51,695 nt of DNA from an uncultured bacterium (GCA_902780865.1 CACZHC010000004.1:1-51695), one strand, 5' to 3'. Counted from the first letter of the stretch, positions 1 through 8,673 are shown. Program-made: numbers and translations. The notes: a model not told the origin generated them from the letters alone.

Positions 1-1
1 C

Positions 2-1939
2 CCCGGGATCAAGGTCGGCGAGACGCTCCACGTCAAGACGCGCCGCACTGTGACCAAAAGCCGCGTCAAGGACCAGTGGGCCGACATGGAGATATTCGAA
101 TCGACGATGCCGATAGTCCGTACGTCCGTCAGAATCGACGGTCCTCTTTCGCGTCCGCTCAAGAACATCGCCGTTCGCAACCCGCTCGGCAACGTCGTCT
201 CGTCCGTCGTAACGAACGGCGAGCGCATTGTCTACAGCTGGACTGTCGAGAACTCGCCGCAGATGTTCCCCGAACCGGCGATGCCGCCTTACTGGACACA
301 GGGCCAGAACCTCCGCGTCTCCACGGCGGCCAACTGGCAGGAGCTCTCGAAGTGGTACTGGGACGTCTCAGTTCCCCATCTTGAGAAGACGAACGCCGCG
401 ATGACGAACAAAGTCGAGGAGATCATGGGGAGCGTCGGCGCAAATGCCGCGCCCATCGACAAGGTGCGCGCGATGTACAAGTTCGTCTCGCAGGAGATCC
501 GCTATATGGGCCTAACGATGGAGGACACGTCTCCCGGCTACGCGCCGCACGACGTTGACCTCACTTTCGACAACCGCTACGGCGTGTGCCGCGACAAGGC
601 GGCGCTTCTCGTCGCCATGTTCAGGATCGCGGACTTCGAGTCTTACCCCGTCCTCATCAGCGTCAGCGCCGCGAAGATGGACAACGAGGTGCCGACACCG
701 TTCTTCAACCATGCGGTCGTCGCCGTGAAGTTGGACGGCGACTACATCCTTATGGATCCGACCGACGAGTCGAGCCGCGACCTCTGCCCTGCGTATCTGG
801 GCGACTGCTCGTATCTCGTGGCGCACCCCGATGGCGAAGACCTTCGCACGGCTCCAGTCGTGCCGCCTTCGAAAAATGCCGTCACCGTCGTCGGCAGCGG
901 GCGTCTTGGCAAGGACGGCTCTCTTCTCGCCGACCACGCGATCACGCTTTGCGGCATAAACGACAACTCCTTCCGCCGCCATCTCCTGTCGCTCAAGCCC
1001 GAGCAGCGCCGCGAGCTTTTCGAGCGGGCGGTAGAGGGCGTTTCGGCAGGCGCCGAGCTGATGCGGTGCGACATAGAGCCAAAGGACCTCCAGGACACGA
1101 CGAAAGAGCTCAAAGTAAAGCTCCTCGTCAAGTATCCAGAAGTCCTGCTTCGCGGCGAGACGCGCGACGAGCTTTCCGTTCCGTCGCTCTCCTCTGCGCT
1201 CGGCGCGGCGAACTGGCTTCTTTCCGGGCGCACTGCGCTCGAGAGCCGCAAGTATCCGCTAAAGGTCTCTTCGACCGCCCTTGCTGAAGAAAAGATGGAG
1301 ATCGACCTCGCGGGCGCGGTTGGCGCGACGGCGTCGATGCCGGACGACGAGACGATAAAGGGCGGCTATGAATTTACCCGCACGTTTAGGCGCGATGGCG
1401 ACAAGCTCGTCTTCGAGCGTCGTCTTTCGATCGGCACTGTCGAGTTCTCGCCCGACGAGTACCTTAACCTGCGCGAGAACATCAAGCGCGTCGAGGCGTC
1501 CGAGCGCAAGAATCCGACGTTCGCGAAAGACCGCTTCGCCAACGCGAACGAGCGTATAGTCTCCAGCGTCAGGACCTACGACTTCTTCGGCGATTCGTCA
1601 TGGGTTTCCACGAACACGGTCGTAAAGGAGATTCTCACCTACAAGGGGAAGAAGAGCGCGGCGGAGCTAAAGTTCTCGTACAACCCGTCGTGGAAGACCG
1701 TCGAGCTTGTCTCTGCGAGCGTCTCGAACAGGAACGGACAGGTCGTGTTCGCGGGGCCGAAGGAGACAAGCGTCCTCGACGCCGACTGGGTCTCTTCCGC
1801 GCCGCGCTACCCGGCGTCGAAGCAGCTTGTCGTCAACCTTCCGTCCGTCGAGATCGGCAGCGTCATCTCCTACACGGTAGTCACGACCGTGAAGGACGCG
1901 CCTCTTCCGTTCTACGCGAACTTCCGACTGGAAGCGTGA
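2..1939 (+). CDS. DUF3857/transglutaminase-like protein, 5'-partial and probably 3'-broken
   Basis: The reading frame is open from base 2, so the true start lies outside the window; the GTG at 50 is only the first internal start codon. The visible N-terminus looks like the end of a DUF3857 domain. A transglutaminase-like core follows, with the candidate catalytic Cys in RYGVCRDKAALL, His in FFNHAVV and Asp in LMDPTDE. The last ~90 residues look like the start of a second DUF3857 domain, which stops abruptly at PFYANFRLEA. The frame just downstream resumes a second transglutaminase-like module, so the two reading frames were probably one tandem gene. Such proteins are usually secreted or periplasmic, with unknown substrate. 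Domain calls are by pattern recognition. Confidence 0.7.
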   Translation, partial: PGIKVGETLHVKTRRTVTKSRVKDQWADMEIFESTMPIVRTSVRIDGPLSRPLKNIAVRNPLGNVVSSVVTNGERIVYSWTVENSPQMFPEPAMPPYWTQGQNLRVSTAANWQELSKWYWDVSVPHLEKTNAAMTNKVEEIMGSVGANAAPIDKVRAMYKFVSQEIRYMGLTMEDTSPGYAPHDVDLTFDNRYGVCRDKAALLVAMFRIADFESYPVLISVSAAKMDNEVPTPFFNHAVVAVKLDGDYILMDPTDESSRDLCPAYLGDCSYLVAHPDGEDLRTAPVVPPSKNAVTVVGSGRLGKDGSLLADHAITLCGINDNSFRRHLLSLKPEQRRELFERAVEGVSAGAELMRCDIEPKDLQDTTKELKVKLLVKYPEVLLRGETRDELSVPSLSSALGAANWLLSGRTALESRKYPLKVSSTALAEEKMEIDLAGAVGATASMPDDETIKGGYEFTRTFRRDGDKLVFERRLSIGTVEFSPDEYLNLRENIKRVEASERKNPTFAKDRFANANERIVSSVRTYDFFGDSSWVSTNTVVKEILTYKGKKSAAELKFSYNPSWKTVELVSASVSNRNGQVVFAGPKETSVLDADWVSSAPRYPASKQLVVNLPSVEIGSVISYTVVTTVKDAPLPFYANFRLEA

Positions 1940-1940
1940 G

Positions 1941-3227
1941 GTGAAGAACCCGCGTCTTCTCCCCGACGAGAAGATGCTGCCGCCCGGCGTCCTGTGGCGC
2001 GATGTCTTTACAATCTCGTCTAACTCGTTTGCGTCTGTCGCAGCGCAGTACCGCACGCTCGATCCTGAGCCAGTCGATCCCAAGGACTATGACATCCCGA
2101 CAGGGCTCGTCGAGATCCGCGACTGGATGGCGCGGCACATCCGCCGCGTCGGGCCAAGCTTCGGCGAGATCCGGCTCGAGGACCATGTCGTTGCGCCCGA
2201 GGTTGTCCTCAAGGAGCGGTACGCGACGCGCATTGGGTACATCCGTACGCTTTGCGCGCTTTTGAAAGGCGCTGGCTACGACGCGGACATCGTGTTCGCG
2301 GGCGACACTGCGGATTCGTCCATGGCCGTCCTCATGCGCGACATGTACGAATTCCCCAATGTCTCGCGCTTCTTCTACGCGCTCTGCCGCGTCAAGGTGA
2401 AAAAGGGCGGCTTCCTCTGGTGGGGCGGCGAGACGACTACGTACTTCCTCGGAACGGAGAACGAATACACGCCGCTCGGCGCGACGGCATACGACAGGTC
2501 GATGTTCCTCGACCCGGCGACAGGCGGCTTTGGCACGATAGCCGCGTCTTCCGGCGACCTCTCCGACTGCGAGGTCGAGACGCTGTCGTTTTCGATCCGC
2601 GAGAACGGCGCTGTCGACATCGACTTCTCCCTCGAGCAGTATGGCGCGGCGGTCGGCCCTGCTCGCAAGCGCTATGCCGAGATGCTGCCGGAGATTCGCT
2701 CGCGCCACTTCCAGCAGATGCTCGGGAAAATCGCGCAGTCCGCGAGCGCGACGCGCGAGCTCGTGACGGACACCGAGGGGTATCCGTTCTCGCTTTCGTT
2801 CTCGGCGTTCGTCCCCGCCATGGCCGTAGTCTCCGGCGATGCGATCTCGTTTGAGGTTCCGCAGCTCGCGGCGCATCCCTTTGGAGTCACGGGAACTGTG
2901 CGCGAGCTTCCCATCGGAGTCGACGGCGAGGAGACGTTCGAGACGAGCCGCTACAGGGTCGTATTCCCCAAGGGCTACACCGAGGTGGAGAGCTTGCCCG
3001 AGTCGCTTGAGATCCGCAACCCCGCGAACCCCGGCGAACTCTGGAGCGGCACCGTGGTCACTTTGGAGGTCAAGGACGACGTGCTTTCAGTCGACATCGT
3101 CGTCACGCACCATACCCGCCGCGAGGCAATGCTGCCCGCCGAATATCTCGCCATGCTGAAGGAGTGGAACCGCCTCGCCGGTTCCAAGGCCAACTCGACG
3201 ATCGTCGTCCGCCGCCGCGGGATATGA
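1941..3227 (+). pseudogene. Second transglutaminase-like module of the tandem DUF3857 gene (detached 3' part)
   Basis: This frame has a GTG one base after the preceding TGA and no convincing ribosome-binding site. Its start, NPRLLPDEKMLPP, aligns with NSPQMFPEPAMPP of the upstream module, and the following ~120 residues align with the upstream transglutaminase core. The catalytic cysteine is not kept: RYGVCRDKAALL corresponds to RYATRIGYIRTL, so this copy is probably non-catalytic. By comparison with module one, about 43 residues are missing at the junction and the frame changes, which points to a deletion of roughly 130 nt. It could instead be a separate gene translated by reinitiation. The long beta-rich C-terminal part ends in STIVVRRRGI. 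Confidence 0.6.
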
Positions 3228-3233
3228 TATAAT
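3225..3233 (+). promoter_or_regulatory. Extended -10 promoter of folE, likely leaderless
   Basis: TGA-TATAAT: the TGA stop of the upstream gene (3225-3227) supplies the extended -10 TG, and TATAAT occupies 3228-3233. The folE ATG begins at 3242, only 8 nt later, so a start site at the usual distance would fall on or next to the ATG. No clear -35 is seen. Confidence 0.6.
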
Positions 3234-3241
3234 ACGACTTC

Positions 3242-3820
3242 ATGAAGAAGAGGACAGCAAAGACGCCGAACGAGGCGAAGATTGCGAAGCTCGTGAGGGA
3301 GCTCCTCGTCGAGCTTGGCGAGGATCCCGGACGCGACGGACTCAAGAAGACCCCCGTGAGGGTCGCGAAGTCGCTTTCGTTCCTGACGCGCGGCTACAGG
3401 CAGGACATCGCCAAGGTCGTGAACGGCGCGCGTTTCAAGTCGGGCACCAACCACATGGTGATCCTGAAGGACATCGAGCTCTACTCGCTTTGCGAGCACC
3501 ACATGCTGCCTTTCTACGGCAAGTGCGCGATCGGCTACATCTCGCGCGGCAAGGTGCTCGGCGTCTCGAAGCTCGCGCGCATAGTCGACATGTATGCGCG
3601 GCGGCTTCAGATACAGGAGCGCATGACCGAGGAGATCGCGGACGCGGTGATGGCCGAGACGGGCGCGGAAGGCGTCGGCGTCGTGATTCGCGCGAAGCAC
3701 CTCTGCATGATGATGCGCGGCGTCGAGAAGCAGAACAGCGAGATGACGACATCCGCCGTCCTCGGCACGTTCAGGACCGACGAGAAGGTGCGCCAGGAAT
3801 TTCTGTCCCTCATCAAGTGA
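3242..3820 (+). CDS. folE: GTP cyclohydrolase I
   Basis: A 192-residue protein of the FolE family, which converts GTP to 7,8-dihydroneopterin triphosphate, the first step of folate/pterin biosynthesis in the cytoplasm. Diagnostic blocks are [20 protein letters not shown] (zinc ligand Cys and catalytic His residues), [23 protein letters not shown], and [20 protein letters not shown] (second zinc Cys). The ATG at 3242 gives a normal N-terminus for the family ([22 protein letters not shown]) and has no Shine-Dalgarno, consistent with the -10 element 8 nt upstream. The pyridoxal kinase gene follows after 11 nt, so the two are probably co-transcribed. Confidence 0.95.
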   Translation: MKKRTAKTPNEAKIAKLVRELLVELGEDPGRDGLKKTPVRVAKSLSFLTRGYRQDIAKVVNGARFKSGTNHMVILKDIELYSLCEHHMLPFYGKCAIGYISRGKVLGVSKLARIVDMYARRLQIQERMTEEIADAVMAETGAEGVGVVIRAKHLCMMMRGVEKQNSEMTTSAVLGTFRTDEKVRQEFLSLIK

Positions 3821-3831
3821 AAGGACCAGCC

Positions 3832-4650
3832 ATGAAAAGGCTTCTTACGATCCAGGACATTTCATGCGTCGGGCAGTGCTCGACGACCGTCGCGCTTCCG
3901 CTCGTTTCGGCGTGCGGAGTCGAGTGTGCGGTGCTGCCGCCCGCTATCCTCTCGAACCACACCGGCGGCTTCAAGTCGTGGACCTTCGCCGACTTGACGG
4001 GCGAGCTTCCCAAGGTCGAGGCGAAGTGGATCGAGCAGGGAATCCGCTTCGACGCGTTCTACACGGGCTATGTCTGCGAGAGCCACATCGACCCGATTCT
4101 CTCGATCTTCAAGACGTGCGCCGAGAAGGACGCAATCCGAGTCGTCGATCCTGCGATGGCCGACAACGGCGTTCTCTACACTGGCTTTGCGCCCGACTTC
4201 CCCTCGAAGATGGCGCGGCTCGTCGACGGTGCTGACTACATTCTCCCCAATCTCACCGAGGCGGCGCTGCTCGTCGGCGAAAAGCCGGTTCTCTCCGGCT
4301 ATACGAAGGGCGAACTTGAGGCGCTGATCGCGAAGCTTCACGCTCTCGGCGCGAAGAACGTCGTTCTCACGGGCGTCAGCTTCTCGCCAGACGAGCTCGG
4401 GAGCGCCGTTTCCGACGGCTCGACCGTGCAGTACGACTTCAATCCGAAGCTTGAGAAGATGAGCCACGGCACGGGCGATGTCTATGCGTCCGTCTTTGCG
4501 GGCGCGGTGCTGCGCGGCAAGACGGCGCTTGAAGCCGCAGCGCTCGCGGCCGACGTTGTCTGCGAGGCGATAAAGGCGACCGACGACGACCATTGGTACG
4601 GCGTCAGCTTTGAGCGCGCGATTCCCTTCCTCGTTGAGCGGCTTGCCTGA
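3832..4650 (+). CDS. pdxY: Pyridoxal/pyridoxamine kinase (PdxY-like)
   Basis: A 272-residue ribokinase-fold kinase of the pyridoxal kinase family, expected to phosphorylate pyridoxal or pyridoxamine for PLP salvage. Visible signatures are the N-terminal LTIQDISCVGQCSTTVALP, the long aromatic-rich substrate region (ILSNHTGGFKSWTF), VVDPAMADNGVLY, ILPNLTEAALL, VVLTGVS, and the C-terminal anion-hole/catalytic block HGTGDVYASVFAGAVL with the expected Asp of GTGD. An AAAGGA ribosome-binding site overlaps the end of folE. The ATG at 3832 matches the family N-terminus; the reading frame extends further upstream only through folE. Which vitamer is preferred cannot be told from sequence. Confidence 0.9.
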   Translation: MKRLLTIQDISCVGQCSTTVALPLVSACGVECAVLPPAILSNHTGGFKSWTFADLTGELPKVEAKWIEQGIRFDAFYTGYVCESHIDPILSIFKTCAEKDAIRVVDPAMADNGVLYTGFAPDFPSKMARLVDGADYILPNLTEAALLVGEKPVLSGYTKGELEALIAKLHALGAKNVVLTGVSFSPDELGSAVSDGSTVQYDFNPKLEKMSHGTGDVYASVFAGAVLRGKTALEAAALAADVVCEAIKATDDDHWYGVSFERAIPFLVERLA

Positions 4651-5161
4651 AAGTCGTCGCGCCGCTTGTAGCATAGCGGTGGCGCGGAAGCGGAGGGGAT
4701 GTTTCGGCTTAGGGCTCGCTAGCTTTGCCGCGGATACGCGGCAAAGCTCCGGCGAAAAAGCCGGTGGCGACATCGATTTCGCGGTCTTTCACATTTTGCC
4801 TAACTCTATCTGATGCTACGCCGACTCCACTCTGTCCCTAACCGACTCTAACTGCTCCTAATCCGACCCGCCACTTCACCGCGCAGCCGCATGTCGCTCA
4901 GTTCGGCACTCGCTCCCTCGTCCCTTGCCTCACCTTCCATAAGGCGCGTTTTTCTTCGTAGCATTTGCGCTCGCCGGCGTCCCATCGGCTCGCTTAACCT
5001 TGCCCACGACAGATTTGCCGTACCGCGAATCGACATGCTTTACACGACTCTATCCTGCCTGACTCTTTCGAACCTAATCGACTCTAACAGTCTCGATACA
5101 ATCATGTTCGCTTCATTGCCGCTTCCGCTGCAAAACCGCCTCACGGTGTGGGGATTTATGA
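4651..5161 (+). other. Intergenic region with hairpins and short repeats, no supported gene
   Basis: About 510 nt between pdxY and the small gene at 5174. It holds two adjacent hairpins (4721-4764) and an imprecise family of CGACTCTA-like words, including a 16-mer CCTAAYCGACTCTAAC at 4837-4852 and again at 5073-5088. Open frames here are short, lack ribosome-binding sites and have no recognisable composition, so I call none. No tRNA-like fold was recognised. Confidence 0.5.
4721..4764 (+). terminator. Tandem hairpins downstream of pdxY, possible terminator
   Basis: The first hairpin has a perfect 12-bp stem (4721-4732 with 4737-4748) closed by GATA. The second follows at once: CCGGC (4749-4753), loop GAAAAA, GCCGG (4760-4764). 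There is no T-tract, so this is not a classical intrinsic terminator, but the position 70 nt after the folE-pdxY stop fits 3'-end formation or mRNA protection. Confidence 0.4.
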
Positions 5162-5167
5162 TAGAAT
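5162..5167 (+). promoter_or_regulatory. -10 element of the 5174 gene, likely leaderless
   Basis: TAGAAT preceded by TGA (TTTATGATAGAAT), 6 nt before the ATG at 5174. The context GGATTTATG is the same as in the promoter at 22491-22506. No strong -35 is visible. Confidence 0.5.
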
Positions 5168-5173
5168 ACGCAC

Positions 5174-5752
5174 ATGAAAATGAAGCGTTTGTTGGTGCCT
5201 GCGATTGTCTGCATGCTCGTGATCGCTGCGCTGAGTTTAGCCTTGTTTGGCTTTAGGCGCTATGTTAATCACTGCTATGTGGCCTCATGGCTTGAGAGAT
5301 GCCAACCATATATGACTGTCGAGGATGTCTTTTCCGTTTTGCCCGATCGGTTTTATTGCGATTGTCCGGTGACGGAAGTGGACCGCGCGACACCATATGT
5401 CTGTTTCTTCCCTTCCGATTGCTCAAAGGTAGAGATTGAGTATGCTTGCCGATTAAGGTCAGATGTTGATAGCCTATCCCTATTCTTGGAATCATGCAGC
5501 CTGTATTTTGACAAAGACAGGCGGCTAGTCGGCATTTATTATTGTCCGCACAATTATACTCTTGATAACAAGGCGTGGGAGCAGTTCATTCATTGTCGAG
5601 AACCGCATGTGCCGAAAGAGCATATACCAACAAATAACGTTGTCGTTGTAGCATCTTGTAAGGAGTCGGTAGTTTATATGTCCGTGAAGGACTGGTTCAA
5701 GCAAAAAGATAAATGGAAGAATCGGGTGGCAGACCCCGCGAAACCGTTGTAA
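5174..5752 (+). CDS. Small membrane-anchored hypothetical protein, Cys-rich
   Basis: A 192-residue protein of no family I recognise. Residues ~5-28 (LLVPAIVCMLVIAALSLALF) form one hydrophobic segment after a KMKR start, so it is probably an N-terminal anchor or uncleaved signal with the remainder outside the membrane. The rest is charged and contains about eleven cysteines (FYCDCPVTE, CSKVEIEYACRL, IYYCPHNY). Base composition is clearly more AT-rich than the neighbours and the codon choice is different, which could mean recent acquisition or relaxed selection. It has its own TAGAAT -10 six bases before the ATG, and no Shine-Dalgarno. Confidence 0.55.
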   Translation: MKMKRLLVPAIVCMLVIAALSLALFGFRRYVNHCYVASWLERCQPYMTVEDVFSVLPDRFYCDCPVTEVDRATPYVCFFPSDCSKVEIEYACRLRSDVDSLSLFLESCSLYFDKDRRLVGIYYCPHNYTLDNKAWEQFIHCREPHVPKEHIPTNNVVVVASCKESVVYMSVKDWFKQKDKWKNRVADPAKPL

Positions 5753-6057
5753 AATGCATGTTTGCGCATTGTTGCCGTATGTAGTTAAGCGAGCCGACGG
5801 TAAGTCGGTGAGCACGGTTGCCCGAAACAAAGCCGCACACTGGAAGGCAGGCCAGCACTGAGCAACCACGGATCAGCACAAATAACACCCAAGGGTCTCA
5901 GCAGGGGCAGACTCCTGTGACACAGTAGAACTGCGCGGGGCGGGGGACGAAGAGGGTCAAAAAAGACCCACAAAAAACCCATTCGCGACCCACACGAAAT
6001 TTGTAGATTTGCGACAATGTTCCCGCCTTGGAAAACAAGGCGAAAGGAAAAGGGAAC
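5753..6057 (+). other. Intergenic region with several potential stem-loops, unknown
   Basis: About 305 nt between the small gene and comM. Possible stems include CCGAC/GTCGG near 5795-5808, GGTTGC (5815-5820) with GCAACC (5862-5867), CTGG/CCAG around 5839-5854, GGGTCTC-rich pairing, and GGGTC-AAAAAA-GACCC at 5954-5969. A stretch around 5864-5890 resembles the degenerate ACCACGGAT..ACACAAATAACAC dispersed sequence seen in many environmental genomes. It does not match tRNA, tmRNA, SRP RNA, RNase P RNA or any riboswitch that I can recall. No gene is supported here. Confidence 0.35.
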
Positions 6058-7605
6058 ATGGTTGCAAGATGCTATTCAGGTGCGATAAACGGCGTAGATG
6101 CGTCGGCTGTCGAGATCGAGGTCAGTTCCTCCAAGGGGACGAGCTCGTTCGCGATCGTCGGGCTGCCCGACACTGCGGTAAAGGAGGCGAAGGACCGCGT
6201 CTCGACCGCGCTCAGGAATTCCGGCTTCAGGTCTAAGGACGAATACGCCGTTACCGTGAACCTCGCGCCAGCGGACGTGAGGAAGGAAGGGCCGATTTAC
6301 GATCTCCCAATTGCCGTTGCGCTTCTCAAGGCGACGCAGCGTCTTCGCACCGAGGAGCTTTCTGAGTACGCGCTCGTGGGGGAACTGTCGCTCGCGGGCG
6401 GCGTGAGGCGCGTAAGAGGCATCATCCCCATCGTCGTCGAGATGCGGCGCATCGGCCGTCGTGCGGTGCTTGTTCCCGAGGAGAACGCCGAGGAGGCGAG
6501 CGTCGTCCCTGGGATAGATGTCATCCCCGTGAGGACACTTGGCGAAGCGGTCAAGTACCTTAGCGGCGAGATGCAGATTGAGCCGCACTCGACCGACCTC
6601 GCCTCTCTCGTCGCGGCAGATGAAGGGCATGGCGACGACTTTGCGGACGTCAAGGGCCAGGAGAGCCTGCGCAAGGCGGTCGAGGTTGCCGTTGCCGGCG
6701 GGCACAATTTGCTGATGATCGGCTCGCCTGGGTCGGGCAAGACGATGATCGCGCGGCGGATACCGTCGATTCTTCCGCCGATGAGCGTGGAGGAAGCGCT
6801 TGAAGTCTCGAAGATTCATTCTGTCGCGGGGCGCGAGAAAGGCGGCGGGATGTTCGTCACATCGCGGCCTTTCCGCGCGCCGCACCACACCGTGAGTTCA
6901 ATCGGGCTCCTCGGCGGCGGAACCAAGCCGCTTCCCGGGGAAGTCTCGCTCGCGCATCGCGGTGTCCTATTTCTCGACGAGTTCGCGGAGTTCCCGCGCC
7001 CCGCCCTCGAAGTCCTTCGCCAGCCGCTCGAGGACGGCCATGTTTCCGTCTCTCGCGCTGCGGCTGCGCTCGACTTCCCTTCGCGCTTCATGCTCGTCGC
7101 CGCGATGAATCCCTGCCCTTGCGGATACTACAACGACCCGACGCACGAATGCCGCTGCAACCAGCGGCAGATACTCAAGTACCAGCATCGCGTGTCAGGG
7201 CCGCTCCTCGACCGCATCGACATCCAGTGCGGCGTTGCAGCCGTAAAGCCCGACGACCTCGACTCCCTCAAGCCCGGCGAGTCGAGCGCGGCGATTCGCG
7301 CACGCGTAGTCGCGGCGAGGGCTTTGCAGCGCGAGCGCTATCGTGGCATGCCGGGGATCACCACGAACGCCGACGCAAAGAGCCGCGACCTTAAGGACAT
7401 CTGCCGCCTGGACGAGAAGGCGGCGCGGAAGTTCCGCGAGCAGCTTGAACGGCTTCAGTTCTCGGCGCGCGCCTACGACTGCGTTCTCAGGGTCGCGCGC
7501 ACCTGTGCAGACTTGAAGGGGCGCGCAGACGTGGCGGAGGAGGATGTTTTCCGTGCCGCCCAATATCGCCAGCTCGACAACGGATCTGATTCTTTCTGGG
7601 CCTGA
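6058..7605 (+). CDS. comM: ComM/YifB family AAA+ ATPase (Mg-chelatase-like)
   Basis: A 515-residue protein of the ComM family, a hexameric helicase that promotes branch migration during natural transformation. The N-terminal ChlI-like domain (~1-170) starts MVARCYSGAINGVDASAVEIEV and carries FAIVGLPDTAVKEAKDRV. The AAA+ core has Walker A GSPGSGKTMIARRIPSILPP (~residues 222-241) and Walker B GVLFLDEFAEF, followed by RPFRAPHHTVS and AAMNPCPCGYY. The C-terminal Mg_chelatase_C segment (RFREQLERLQFSARAYDCVLRVARTCADL) closes it. The ATG at 6058 follows AAAGGAAAAGGGAAC; a TTG at 6028 in the same frame is less likely. It heads a group with the Whirly-like protein, YraN and recA. Confidence 0.93.
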   Translation: MVARCYSGAINGVDASAVEIEVSSSKGTSSFAIVGLPDTAVKEAKDRVSTALRNSGFRSKDEYAVTVNLAPADVRKEGPIYDLPIAVALLKATQRLRTEELSEYALVGELSLAGGVRRVRGIIPIVVEMRRIGRRAVLVPEENAEEASVVPGIDVIPVRTLGEAVKYLSGEMQIEPHSTDLASLVAADEGHGDDFADVKGQESLRKAVEVAVAGGHNLLMIGSPGSGKTMIARRIPSILPPMSVEEALEVSKIHSVAGREKGGGMFVTSRPFRAPHHTVSSIGLLGGGTKPLPGEVSLAHRGVLFLDEFAEFPRPALEVLRQPLEDGHVSVSRAAAALDFPSRFMLVAAMNPCPCGYYNDPTHECRCNQRQILKYQHRVSGPLLDRIDIQCGVAAVKPDDLDSLKPGESSAAIRARVVAARALQRERYRGMPGITTNADAKSRDLKDICRLDEKAARKFREQLERLQFSARAYDCVLRVARTCADLKGRADVAEEDVFRAAQYRQLDNGSDSFWA

Positions 7606-7644
7606 CGGCCCGGCGAGGAAAAAACAAACGAAAGGAGAAAAACC

Positions 7645-8244
7645 ATGAACGAGAATACAACTCAAGACGCCGCTCCCGCAAAGGTCGGCCAATACCGCCC
7701 GAACCTGGCGTTCTACCATGCGAACGCCAAGGGCACGGGCTGTGCGCTGAAGCTTTCGCTTCACCCTGCGCACGACGATACGGACGGATGCATAATGATG
7801 ACGATGGCGAACCAGCTGACAATCGGCGACCGCATGGCTCCGAATCCTGTGTTCCCGAAGTTCGACTGGGACGGTCGGCTCACGGTGAAGCTCGACTTTT
7901 CCGACTTGACGCGCATCGTCCAGGTGTTCAGGGGAGAGTGCGAGTCTATAGAGGACGGCAAGGGCCTGTACCACAGGACGGCTCGCTTTTATACGCGCAT
8001 AGTCCTCAGGCACATGGTCGAGCCCTTGGCCGGCTATTCGCTCGAGCTCTATCGCACCTCGAACGACGGGAAGGACGAGTCGAACGCGAGGATAATCCTC
8101 TCCGACGCAGAGGCGCTGGGGCTGGGGCTTGCGATAGAAAATTCGTTTGGCGTCATAAGCTTCGGCATCCCGATGCTTGTCGAGCATGACACGACGGCCT
8201 ATCGCCGCGAGGCGCGGGAGGCGCGAAATGCCGCGGCGGCCTAA
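7645..8244 (+). CDS. Hypothetical protein, possibly Whirly-like ssDNA-binding fold
   Basis: A 199-residue soluble protein without signal peptide, preceded by a good AAAGGAG site. I know no named bacterial family for it. The order of elements resembles the Whirly/MRP ssDNA-binding fold: a beta-rich first half, a FDWDGRLTVKLDFSDLTRI block, RGECESIEDGKGLYHR, then a second beta-rich half (GYSLELYRT), ILSDAEALGLGLAIE and a closing FGVISFGIP. The position between comM and recA fits a single-strand-binding or recombination-mediator role. Both the fold and the role are inference from pattern and context. It overlaps the next gene by 17 nt, so the two are translationally linked. Confidence 0.6.
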   Translation: MNENTTQDAAPAKVGQYRPNLAFYHANAKGTGCALKLSLHPAHDDTDGCIMMTMANQLTIGDRMAPNPVFPKFDWDGRLTVKLDFSDLTRIVQVFRGECESIEDGKGLYHRTARFYTRIVLRHMVEPLAGYSLELYRTSNDGKDESNARIILSDAEALGLGLAIENSFGVISFGIPMLVEHDTTAYRREAREARNAAAA

Positions 8245-8668
8245 AGTGCCTAACGTCGGCGTCGAGCACGGCGTATGGGGCGAGGATGTCGCGGTCGAGT
8301 ACCTGCGGGTCCACGGCTACGAGATAGTCGACCGCAACGTCCGCCCCTGTCGCCGCGACCAGCGGCTTGAGATCGACGTCATCGCCTACGATCGCATGTA
8401 CGACGTAATGGCGTTCGTCGAGGTGAAGCAGCATACGCGGCGAAGCCCGTATGCGCGACGCCTACAGAGCATAACGCGGCGCAAGAAAGACCTTTTGCGC
8501 CGTGCCTGCCGCACCTGGCTTGCCAAGGAGCATTGGAAGGGTGGCTACAGATTCGACGTGATCGAGGTCTACGGCGAGCCAAACTCGCGTATGCGGGCCG
8601 AGATCGACCATGTCCCCGGCGTTCAGCTGTTCGAGAAGAACGAACGGTATGTTCGTTGGAGTGACTGA
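8228..8668 (+). CDS. YraN/UPF0102 family putative endonuclease
   Basis: A 146-residue protein with the UPF0102 layout: GVWGEDVAVEYLRVHGYEIVDRNVR, then LEIDVIAYD and MAFVEVKQHTRR, which supply the E-x-D...E-x-K residues of a PD-(D/E)xK nuclease-like fold. The family commonly sits near recombination and competence genes and is presumed to act on DNA, though its biochemical role is poorly known. The ATG at 8228 lies inside the end of the previous gene (17-nt overlap) after GGCGCGAA; starting there gives the expected family N-terminus. A basic stretch RRLQSITRRKKDLLRRA follows the active-site region. Confidence 0.85.
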   Translation: MPRRPKVPNVGVEHGVWGEDVAVEYLRVHGYEIVDRNVRPCRRDQRLEIDVIAYDRMYDVMAFVEVKQHTRRSPYARRLQSITRRKKDLLRRACRTWLAKEHWKGGYRFDVIEVYGEPNSRMRAEIDHVPGVQLFEKNERYVRWSD

Positions 8669-8673
8669 AATAA

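Noticed and set aside
5065..5090. A TTCGAACC word that could suggest a tRNA T-loop
   Set aside because: No acceptor or anticodon stems can be drawn around it on either strand.
4891..5256. Plus-strand open frame overlapping the start of the 5174 gene
   Set aside because: No ribosome-binding site, repeat-derived composition, no recognisable domain, and it conflicts with the better supported 5174 gene.
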